A stretch of 5,893 nt of DNA from an uncultured Pseudomonadota bacterium (GTDB lineage Bacteria > Pseudomonadota > Gammaproteobacteria > Burkholderiales > SCOH01), in contig CALMFQ010000423.1 of NCBI GenBank assembly GCA_937863215.1, forward strand, positions 1-5,893, read 5' to 3'. A program made the translations under genes and the position numbers. The notes under the pieces were generated by a model, which saw only the letters and a list, made by a program, of their open reading frames with translations, had not been told where the DNA came from and searched no databases. The stretch's first letter is position 1. Every line of letters starts with the position of its first letter. Below are positions 1 through 4,681 of the stretch, piece by piece.

Positions 1-92
1 TCGTCTTCCATCTGTTTCGACTTCTGCATCACCGGGCCGCGAATGTCGTAACAGACGTTGAGGAGCTTGTTGGATTTCAGAACAGGTTGCAT
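1..92 (-). CDS. alaA: AlaA-type alanine aminotransferase, N-terminal fragment (cut by window edge)
   Basis: Reading leftwards from an ATG at 92-90 gives 30 open codons starting MQPVLKSNKLLNVCYDIRGP and continuing VMQKSKQMED to the window edge. The block NVCYDIRGPV closely matches my recollection of the start of Escherichia coli AlaA (YfbQ), a PLP-dependent class I/II aminotransferase that makes alanine from pyruvate and glutamate in the cytosol. Only about 7 percent of the usual ~400-residue protein is visible. The PLP lysine and substrate-binding parts lie outside, so the call rests on this N-terminal signature alone. The start is supported by a purine-rich GGAAGAA (complement of 99-105) about six bases upstream. 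The gene is divergent from the Mth938-like gene. A related PLP aminotransferase of the same subgroup is the main alternative. Confidence 0.8.
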   Translation of the reverse strand, partial: MQPVLKSNKLLNVCYDIRGPVMQKSKQMED

Positions 93-136
93 GGTTGGTT
101 CTTCCGCGAAAATAAAATGTCACCGACAGCGCCACA

Positions 137-151
137 GCTTGCGGCGCAAGC
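137..151. repeat. Short perfect palindrome upstream of alaA
   Basis: GCTTGCG and CGCAAGC flank a single central G, giving a perfect 7-base inverted repeat about 45 bases upstream of the alaA start codon. As RNA it would fold as a 6-bp stem with a three-base loop. There is no adjacent T-run on either strand, so it is not an intrinsic terminator. The odd-length symmetry would suit a dimeric regulator site or a small leader hairpin for alaA. GC-rich palindromes this short also arise by chance, so any function is inference. Confidence 0.35.
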
Positions 152-274
152 ATCTCAGGATTGGGTAATGTGTGCGATGCCCTTGCGGGCCATGTCGGTC
201 GCGGAACGACGCCGCCAGCCGCTGAATGCGGCGATCGGCTTGTGGGCGTCGAGTTGGTGCAACATGCAATCGGA

Positions 275-294
275 CATTTTCCGTCGAGAAAATG
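275..294. promoter_or_regulatory. Inverted repeat overlapping the -35 region of the Mth938-like gene
   Basis: CATTTTC (275-281) and GAAAATG (288-294) are perfect 7-base inverted arms separated by six bases. With a 17-base spacer from the TATAAT box at 312-317, the -35 hexamer would fall at 289-294, inside the right arm, where the sequence does not resemble TTGACA. A dimeric regulator bound here would either block RNA polymerase or, since the -35 is poor, help recruit it. I do not recognise the motif as a named operator. Placement on a strong -10 makes it more convincing than a random repeat, but function is inferred. Confidence 0.4.
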
Positions 295-311
295 GTGTTA
301 TGAAAAAGGCT

Positions 312-317
312 TATAAT
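312..317 (+). promoter_or_regulatory. -10 box (TATAAT) for the Mth938-like gene
   Basis: A perfect sigma-70 -10 hexamer, TATAAT, lies at 312-317 and predicts transcription starting near base 324. That leaves a 5' leader of about 65 bases to the start codon at 390, or about 40 to an alternative ATG at 366. No good -35 hexamer lies 16-18 bases upstream, and there is no TGn extension, so the promoter may be weak or depend on an activator. Confidence 0.6.
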
Positions 318-389
318 CCTACCTGACTAACGCTGGCGCTGCAATGAAGCCGCCCGGCGCGGCAAATGACTAGCGAGACGACACATCCA

Positions 390-755
390 ATGAAGCTGCA
401 TCTCACCACCGGCGAAGGCAATCTGTTTACCGGCTACGGCAACGACTACGTCGAAATCAACAAGACGCGCCACCAGGGCGGCCTGATCGTCACTTCCGGC
501 GAGGTGCGCCCATGGCCGCTGGATAGCTTCGAACACCTCAACGACACCCACTTCGCGCTGCTCGCAGCGCTGAGCCCGGAACTGGTGCTGCTCGGCACCG
601 GCAGCCGCATCCGTTTTCCGCACCCGAAACTTTATCGCGAGCTCACCGAGCGCCAGATCGGCGTTGAAGCGATGGATATCGGTGCATTGTGCCGTACCTT
701 CAACATTCTCGTCAGCGAAGGACGCCAGGTCGTTGCCGCAGTAGTGTTCGCCTGA
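390..755 (+). CDS. Mth938-like domain protein (DUF498 / NDUFAF3-related), function unknown in bacteria
   Basis: This 121-residue protein (129 if started at ATG 366) matches the Mth938-like single-domain family in length and landmarks. The start MKLHL, GGLIVTSGEVRPW in the first third, LLGTGSRIRFPHPKL in the middle and CRTFNILVSEGR near the end are family-like blocks. The family shares a fold with human NDUFAF3, a complex I assembly factor, but no bacterial role is established and I see no catalytic motif. It has no signal peptide or membrane segment, so it should be cytosolic. I prefer 390 because homologues I remember begin MKLHL and the extra MTSETTHP looks non-conserved. Neither ATG has a strong ribosome site, so 366 stays possible. 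It is transcribed alone from the TATAAT promoter, divergent from alaA and convergent with the operon to its right. Confidence 0.85.
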   Translation: MKLHLTTGEGNLFTGYGNDYVEINKTRHQGGLIVTSGEVRPWPLDSFEHLNDTHFALLAALSPELVLLGTGSRIRFPHPKLYRELTERQIGVEAMDIGALCRTFNILVSEGRQVVAAVVFA

Positions 756-769
756 ACCGCGCGCAATGC

Positions 770-790
770 GGGCCGCCGTACGGCAGTCCC
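770..790. terminator. Weak hairpin between convergent genes
   Basis: In the 51 bases between the two facing stop codons, GGG...CCC encloses the palindrome GCCGTACGGC (775-784) with a small internal loop. It could mark the 3' ends of both convergent transcripts, which is its main support. No T-run follows on either strand, so it is not a canonical intrinsic terminator and Rho-dependent ending is equally likely. A second small palindrome, GTGGCCAC, follows at 791-798. Confidence 0.25.
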
Positions 791-806
791 GTGGCCACTT
801 CTGGGC

Positions 807-2423
807 TCAGGCCAGCACCGGCGCCGCTTTGCCGGTCAGTTGCTGCGCCAGCTTCGCGGCATTGCGCGCGGCAATGCCATAAATCGACAACTGCGGATTG
901 GCGCCGATGCTGGTCGGAAACATCGAGCCATCGATAACGTGCAGGTTGTGCAACTGGTAATGGCGGCCGTCCGGGTCGATCACGGCATTCTTTTCGTCGC
1001 TCCCCATGCGGCACCCGCCCATGACATGCGCACTGACTACACGGGCACGCAAAATCTGCATCGGCAGGCGATCCAGCGCGGCATGCAATTCTGCCACCGA
1101 ATAATACGGCCGGGACTGGTCATGTGCCGGCATCACCATTTTCGCTCCGGCGGCAAACTGCATTTCGCCGTTGATCTTCAAGGCGCGGCGCACGCCTTCC
1201 CAGACATAGTCGGAAATCGGGTAATCCAGCAGCGGCGTACCGTCCTTGCGCAACTCGACCTTGCCGCCCACGCTATCCGGGTGGAATCCGTCGCGCAGCA
1301 GTGAAATGATGGCGTTGACGTACGGTAGTTGCTGAATGTACTGCGCATGCTGCTGGCCGATCTGCATGATGTTGATCGCGCCGAGAATCGGATGGATCGG
1401 CGGTACTTCCATCTTGAAACCGATCGGGCCATCGACCGGCTGGGTATGCAGGAAGTGGTCGGAATACAGGCTTTGCGGCGCGCCATTGAACGGCTCGACC
1501 TTGTCCGGCATTACCGCCATCGAAATGGTCGTCGGATGCAGGAAGGTGCGCGTGCCAAGCAACTGGTGCGGATCGGGCGCATCGCTGCGCAGCAGGATGG
1601 CCGGCGAGCCGATTGCTCCCGCAGCCAGCACTACGTGGCGCGCGCGCAGCGTCAGCCGGACGCTGCCCGGCGCCACGCCGGCGGCATCCATGGTGCGGCA
1701 TTCCACGCCCTGCACCCGATCGCCCTGCAACAGCAGCTTCTCCGCCCGCACCCGGTACAGCAGCGTGGCACCCAGATCCATTGCCGTGGGGACGGTGGTG
1801 ATCAGCATCGACTGCTTGGCATTGGTCGGACAGCCCATGCCACAATAACCAAGATTCCAGCAGCCATTGATATTGCGGCGGATATGGCCCCAGGAAATCC
1901 CGAGCTTTTCGGCGCCGGTCTTCAGTACCAGGTTATTGGCATTGGGGGCGGTATTCCAGTCCTGAATATGCAGCCGGCGCTCCATCATCTCGAACCACGG
2001 TTGCAATTGCTCGACGGTGAAATCCTTGAGACCGAACTGTGTTTGCCAGTATTTGAGCGTATCCGCCGGTGTGCGGAAGCTGGAAGTCCAGTTGACCGTG
2101 GTCGAGCCGCCAACGCTGCGGCCCTGCAGGATGCTGATACCCTTGTCCTTGGTCTGGCGCGCTGCCGATTCCTGATACAGCGCCGGATAAGCTTCCGCTT
2201 CGCGCATCCTGAAATCACGCGTCGATTTCAGCGGCCCCTCTTCCAGCAGGATCACCTTCAGGCCGGCCCTGGCCAGCGTCTCGGCGGTCACCCCGCCACC
2301 GGCACCGGTGCCGACGATGACCACATCCGCTTCCAGCGTTTGATCCTGCGTCAGCGCGGCGCCGTCCAGTACCTTCCAGCCGCGCTCCAGGCCGGCAACA
2401 ATCGGATCGTGAAATTGGCTCAT
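807..2423 (-). CDS. GMC-family FAD alcohol dehydrogenase, catalytic subunit with a Cys cluster
   Basis: This 538-residue flavoprotein is of typical GMC length. The FAD-binding Rossmann motif GTGAGGG lies at 38-44 and is followed by the ribose-binding acidic pair at 61-62 (LLEEG). The second GMC signature, GRSVGGSTTVNW, is at 101-112. Near the C terminus the catalytic His is in SAHVMGGCRMG (H466) and the paired Asn in GANPQL (N509), as in choline oxidase. C188, C194 and C198 form C-x5-C-x3-C, the spacing I recall for the 3Fe-4S ligands of Burkholderia FAD-glucose dehydrogenase, so it may pass electrons through a cluster rather than to oxygen. There is no signal peptide. The upstream Tat-signal gene, 15 bases away, probably encodes its export partner. 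It is the last gene of the operon; the ATG at 2423 has only a weak GAG upstream. The substrate is unknown: a primary alcohol is most consistent with the aldehyde dehydrogenase in the operon, and a sugar or polyol is possible. Confidence 0.88.
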   Translation of the reverse strand: MSQFHDPIVAGLERGWKVLDGAALTQDQTLEADVVIVGTGAGGGVTAETLARAGLKVILLEEGPLKSTRDFRMREAEAYPALYQESAARQTKDKGISILQGRSVGGSTTVNWTSSFRTPADTLKYWQTQFGLKDFTVEQLQPWFEMMERRLHIQDWNTAPNANNLVLKTGAEKLGISWGHIRRNINGCWNLGYCGMGCPTNAKQSMLITTVPTAMDLGATLLYRVRAEKLLLQGDRVQGVECRTMDAAGVAPGSVRLTLRARHVVLAAGAIGSPAILLRSDAPDPHQLLGTRTFLHPTTISMAVMPDKVEPFNGAPQSLYSDHFLHTQPVDGPIGFKMEVPPIHPILGAINIMQIGQQHAQYIQQLPYVNAIISLLRDGFHPDSVGGKVELRKDGTPLLDYPISDYVWEGVRRALKINGEMQFAAGAKMVMPAHDQSRPYYSVAELHAALDRLPMQILRARVVSAHVMGGCRMGSDEKNAVIDPDGRHYQLHNLHVIDGSMFPTSIGANPQLSIYGIAARNAAKLAQQLTGKAAPVLA

Positions 2424-2438
2424 GTGCGGTTACTCGAT

Positions 2439-2993
2439 TCAGTTGGCTTGTTGAGCGGCCAGAACATGCGCCGGCTGGGCGTAGCCGATTGCGGCCCAAG
2501 CGTTGGGGCTGCCGTACCAGGCAGCCAGGATCAATTGGTGCAGGCCGTGAAAGCCGCTACGCAACAACGTGAAACGGCTGTCGCGCCAGTTTTGCAGAAA
2601 TGCGGCAACTTCATCTGTCGGCGCTTTCAGCCACGGTTGCGATACGCCGGCCAGCAAGCGTCGGCTGACCGGAAAATTCAGCAACGCAAACAATTGCTGC
2701 AATTCCGCCTGCACCGCCGGCTGCAATGCGGCGACAGCCTTGTCGACACCGACCACCACTTCGGCGACCGCCCCGGCGTGTGCATCGGCGTCAACTGGCA
2801 ACGCACCGTCAAGTATCGCGGTGGCAAGCGCGGCAATCAGCCCGCGACTGGCATCCGACAGCGTAGCGAAACGATGTGCGCTGCCGCCTTGCCACACTGG
2901 TGTGGCCGCGAACGGCCCGTAGACGACACGTGCGACCACCAGAGCGGCGGTGCCGGCAATGCCGGCCTTGATGAATTGTCTGCGACTGAGCAT
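2439..2993 (-). CDS. Tat-signal small subunit of the GMC dehydrogenase (gluconate 2-dehydrogenase subunit 3-like)
   Basis: This 184-residue protein opens with MLSRRQFIKAG. SRRQFIK fits the twin-arginine consensus S/T-R-R-x-F-L-K with R4-R5, followed by a hydrophobic stretch at about residues 10-24. No clear A-x-A cleavage site is visible, so the signal may stay as a membrane anchor. The rest is an alanine- and leucine-rich helical domain ending near AAWYGSPNAWAAIGY (157-171), like small subunits that accompany GMC dehydrogenases. It has no cofactor motif. In the gluconate and FAD-glucose dehydrogenases, the equivalent gamma subunit folds with the catalytic subunit in the cytoplasm and carries it through the Tat pore. 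The position just ahead of the GMC gene supports that role here. The ribosome site is weak (AAGAGA about nine bases before the ATG), so translation may depend on the upstream gene 46 bases away. Family membership is by context and general resemblance, not a diagnostic motif. Confidence 0.8.
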   Translation of the reverse strand: MLSRRQFIKAGIAGTAALVVARVVYGPFAATPVWQGGSAHRFATLSDASRGLIAALATAILDGALPVDADAHAGAVAEVVVGVDKAVAALQPAVQAELQQLFALLNFPVSRRLLAGVSQPWLKAPTDEVAAFLQNWRDSRFTLLRSGFHGLHQLILAAWYGSPNAWAAIGYAQPAHVLAAQQAN

Positions 2994-3039
2994 GAAATCC
3001 GGTCTCTTGGTTGAAGTTGAGTCAGGTTCTGTCGGCCGA

Positions 3040-4476
3040 TCAGCGCAACATCAGCCGCAGCATCAGCTGAAACAGCCTGCCGTACGGCGGCTTGAGCAAA
3101 CCGACGCCGTTGATGCGCGACTGCATGAATACCGGCTTCAGTTTGCTGAACGTATCGAAACCTTCCTTGCCGTGATAGTGGCCGATACCGGACGGCCCGA
3201 CGCCACCGAACGGCAGATCGTGCTGCGCCACATGCAGGATCACATCGTTGATCGATACGCCGCCGGCAATCGTCTGGCGCATCATCTGCTCGATACGCTG
3301 TTTGTCGCGTTCGAAGTAATACAGCGCCAGTGGCCGCGGGCGGGCGTTAACGAAGGCAATAGCCTGATCCAGCGAACGATAGGTCAGCACCGGCAGGATC
3401 GGGCCGAAGATTTCATCCTGCATCAGCCGCGTCGCCTCGCCCGGATTGAATACCAGCGTCGGTGCCAGTTTGCCGCTGCCGTCCAGGCTCTCACCGGGCG
3501 GGCTCAGCGGCACCACGTGCGCACCCTGCTCCGCTGCCTCGGCCAGATACCCCTGCAAACGCTGCAAATGCCGCTGATTGATGATTGCGGTGTAATCGCC
3601 ATTGGCCGCCATGGTTGGATACAGCTTGGCGACAGACTCGCGCGCGGCAGCAAGGAACGCGTCGGCTTTGCCTTCCGGCAGCAGCACGTAATCCGGTGCC
3701 ACGCAGGTCTGGCCGGCGTTCAGGCACTTGCCGTACAGAATGCTGGCAGCGGCTGCGTCAATCGGATAATCCGGGCCGATGATTGTCGGCGATTTGCCGC
3801 CCAATTCCAAAGTGACAGGTGTCAGGTTTTCGGCTGCGGCGCGCATCACGTGCCGGCCGACGCCGGTCGAGCCGGTAAACAGCAGATGATCCCACGCCAG
3901 GGTGGAGAATTTCGCCGCCACGTCGGCGCCACCGTTGATCACGCTGATGGTCTGCTCGTCGAAATACTCGCCGATCAGGCTGGCGAACAGTTCGCCGGTA
4001 TGCGGCGTGAATTCCGACATTTTCACCACGGCGCGGTTGCCGGCCGCCAGTGCCGCGGTCAGCGGGCCGACAGAGAGAAATACCGGGTAATTCCACGGCA
4101 CAATGATGCCAACCACGCCGAGCGGCTGTGGTATCACCCTGGCCCGCGCCGGCTGGAACCACAGAGCCACCGGCCGCGAGCGCGCCTTGCTCCAGCTTCG
4201 CAGATGCTTGCGCGTGTGGCGCAAACCTTCGACGCTGGCAAAGATTTCCAGCAAACGGGTTTCATGCTCCGAGCGATTACCGAAATCGGCACGAATTGCA
4301 TCGGCGATGCGCTGCTGGTTATCCAGCAGCAGCTTTTCCAGTTGCAGCAGATTGTGCTTGCGCGTCGCCAGCGCGGGATAAGGAGCCTGAGCGTATGCGC
4401 TGCGCTGGCCTGCATAGGCTTGCTGCAGCCGCGCCAGCTGCGCCTCGCTACTGTGGGCAGGATAAATCACGTCCAT
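3040..4476 (-). CDS. NAD(P)-dependent aldehyde dehydrogenase, coniferyl-aldehyde dehydrogenase (CalB) type
   Basis: The 478-residue protein has the full aldehyde dehydrogenase core. It shows PWNYP with catalytic N129, the nucleotide-binding lysine in VKMSE (K152), FTGSTGVG at 200-207, the general base in LELGGKSP (E224), the nucleophile in GQTC (C258) and the EIFGP coenzyme motif at 355-359. It oxidises an aldehyde to the carboxylic acid in the cytosol. Length, sequence flavour and the C-terminal PPYGRLF extension place it with class-3-like and coniferyl aldehyde dehydrogenases (CalB, about 480 residues). Lignin-derived aldehydes are one candidate substrate and medium- or long-chain fatty aldehydes another; sequence does not decide. 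The tail ends in a tandem LMLR-LMLR that could form a membrane-touching helix. It is the first gene of the operon, with a good AGGAG site six bases before ATG 4476 and a palindromic operator just upstream. Confidence 0.92.
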   Translation of the reverse strand: MDVIYPAHSSEAQLARLQQAYAGQRSAYAQAPYPALATRKHNLLQLEKLLLDNQQRIADAIRADFGNRSEHETRLLEIFASVEGLRHTRKHLRSWSKARSRPVALWFQPARARVIPQPLGVVGIIVPWNYPVFLSVGPLTAALAAGNRAVVKMSEFTPHTGELFASLIGEYFDEQTISVINGGADVAAKFSTLAWDHLLFTGSTGVGRHVMRAAAENLTPVTLELGGKSPTIIGPDYPIDAAAASILYGKCLNAGQTCVAPDYVLLPEGKADAFLAAARESVAKLYPTMAANGDYTAIINQRHLQRLQGYLAEAAEQGAHVVPLSPPGESLDGSGKLAPTLVFNPGEATRLMQDEIFGPILPVLTYRSLDQAIAFVNARPRPLALYYFERDKQRIEQMMRQTIAGGVSINDVILHVAQHDLPFGGVGPSGIGHYHGKEGFDTFSKLKPVFMQSRINGVGLLKPPYGRLFQLMLRLMLR

Positions 4477-4482
4477 GATGAG

Positions 4483-4487
4483 CTCCT
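4483..4487 (-). promoter_or_regulatory. Ribosome binding site of the aldehyde dehydrogenase gene
   Basis: On the minus strand AGGAG sits six bases before the ATG at 4476-4474. It is the only strong Shine-Dalgarno sequence in the window and fixes this start. The other two operon genes have much weaker sites, which suggests the first gene is translated most. Confidence 0.75.
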
Positions 4488-4496
4488 GTTGGAATC

Positions 4497-4526
4497 AATA
4501 TGACCAACGGTCATTTTGTCTTGCAA
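4497..4526 (-). promoter_or_regulatory. Candidate promoter of the aldehyde dehydrogenase/GMC operon
   Basis: On the minus strand TTGCAA (4526-4521, four of six to TTGACA) and CATATT (4502-4497, four of six to TATAAT) are 18 bases apart. Transcription would start near 4490, leaving a leader of only about 14 bases that still contains AGGAG. The main support is architectural: the palindrome at 4500-4514 would then lie in the spacer and touch the -10, the classic position for a repressor. The hexamers are only moderate. An alternative -35, TTGACG (complement of 4572-4577), has no good -10 downstream. Confidence 0.35.
4500..4514. promoter_or_regulatory. Palindromic operator, TetR-family type
   Basis: ATGACC and GGTCAT are perfect 6-base inverted arms around AAC, with a further matching pair one mismatch out (4498 and 4516). 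The TGACC-N3-GGTCA form is typical of sites bound by TetR-family repressors of lipid or aromatic catabolism. It lies 24 bases upstream of the aldehyde dehydrogenase start and inside the candidate promoter, so a bound dimer would block transcription. No regulator gene lies in the window, so the binding protein is unknown and the family assignment is inferred from site shape. Confidence 0.55.
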
Positions 4527-4557
4527 AAAAGACGCATCACTGGCCAAAGCCGATGCG
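4525..4557 (-). terminator. Terminator-like hairpin facing the operon
   Basis: On the minus strand CGCATC-GGC, loop TTTG, GCC, a three-base bulge AGT, then GATGCG forms a 9-bp bulged stem. It is followed by TC and six T residues (complement of 4530-4525). This is an intrinsic-terminator layout for leftward transcription. No minus-strand gene ends here, so it would either stop antisense transcripts from the VWA gene region entering the operon or act as an attenuator if the operon promoter lies further right. The bulge makes the stem imperfect. Confidence 0.45.
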
Positions 4558-4581
4558 CTTGGTAGTAGAATCGTCAACAGC

Positions 4582-4598
4582 ATTATTACCCGAATAAT
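4582..4598. promoter_or_regulatory. AT-rich inverted repeat in the divergent control region
   Basis: ATTATT and AATAAT are perfect 6-base arms around ACCCG in the middle of the region between the divergent operon and VWA gene. It is the most AT-rich part of the window, has the T-N11-A symmetry seen in LysR-type sites, and contains TAATAAT, which resembles a -10 on the minus strand. A promoter element or regulator site is plausible. No well-spaced -35 was found for either strand. Downstream, CTGACA (4605-4610) and TCTAAT (4611-4616) resemble -35 and -10 boxes for the VWA gene but are adjacent, so they cannot work as one pair. Confidence 0.3.
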
Positions 4599-4627
4599 TA
4601 GAGTCTGACATCTAATTTGCCACAAAA

Positions 4628-4659
4628 ATTTCCGTCTGGCGCGGAAATCCGCGTCAGAC
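4628..4659 (+). promoter_or_regulatory. Overlapping stem-loops in the leader of the VWA gene
   Basis: GTCTGGCGCGGA (4634-4645) pairs with TCCGCGTCAGAC (4648-4659) over 12 positions with one G-U wobble, a very stable stem ending 22 bases before the ATG. It competes with ATTTCCG (4628-4634) pairing with CGGAAAT (4642-4648), a perfect 7-bp stem, so both cannot form. The wobble is G-U only in plus-strand RNA and C-A on the other strand, which favours a role in the rightward transcript. No T-run follows, so it is not a terminator for that transcript. Control of translation, RNA stability or protein binding is possible. Confidence 0.45.
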
Positions 4660-4681
4660 CAGCCACACAGCGATCACCTGC

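Larger units (their letters stand above)
93..389. other. Divergent intergenic region between alaA and the Mth938-like gene
   Basis: This stretch of about 297 bases holds the control signals for two divergent genes. On the right are a TATAAT box at 312-317 and an inverted repeat at 275-294. On the left is a palindrome at 137-151. Two small GC-rich hairpins also occur: GCCC/GGGC around a four-base loop at 179-190, and GCCGC/GCGGC around a five-base loop at 218-232. I saw no convincing sigma-70 promoter for alaA. A 79-codon open frame on the plus strand at 87-326 has no ribosome site, recognisable motif or convincing composition, and it overlaps the alaA start, so I do not call it a gene. Confidence 0.6.

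Noticed and set aside
87..326. 79-codon open frame in the alaA/Mth938 intergenic region
   Set aside because: It overlaps the alaA start, runs through the TATAAT promoter, has no Shine-Dalgarno and resembles no family I know.
1329..3014. 561-codon open frame on the plus strand, antisense to the GMC and Tat-signal genes
   Set aside because: The opposite strand carries unmistakable GMC motifs. The antisense product is Arg/His/Gln-rich with no recognisable domain, a known by-product of codon bias in GC-rich genes.
3040..3063. Possible short DNA repeat behind the LMLR-LMLR tail
   Set aside because: The two units use similar but not identical codons and are only 12 bases long, so it is reported as a protein feature and not as a repeat element.
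807..4476. Sign of recent horizontal transfer of the dehydrogenase operon
   Set aside because: By eye its base composition resembles the flanking genes, and no integrase, transposase, tRNA or terminal repeats are present.
2950..4503. 517-codon open frame on the plus strand, antisense to the aldehyde dehydrogenase gene
   Set aside because: The minus strand has every aldehyde dehydrogenase catalytic motif; the antisense frame shows no domain and no ribosome site.
4634..4659. Long stem as an intrinsic terminator for leftward transcription
   Set aside because: Leftwards the stem is followed by GGAAATTTTT, so the T-run is offset by several bases; no minus-strand gene ends here, and the G-U pair favours function in plus-strand RNA.
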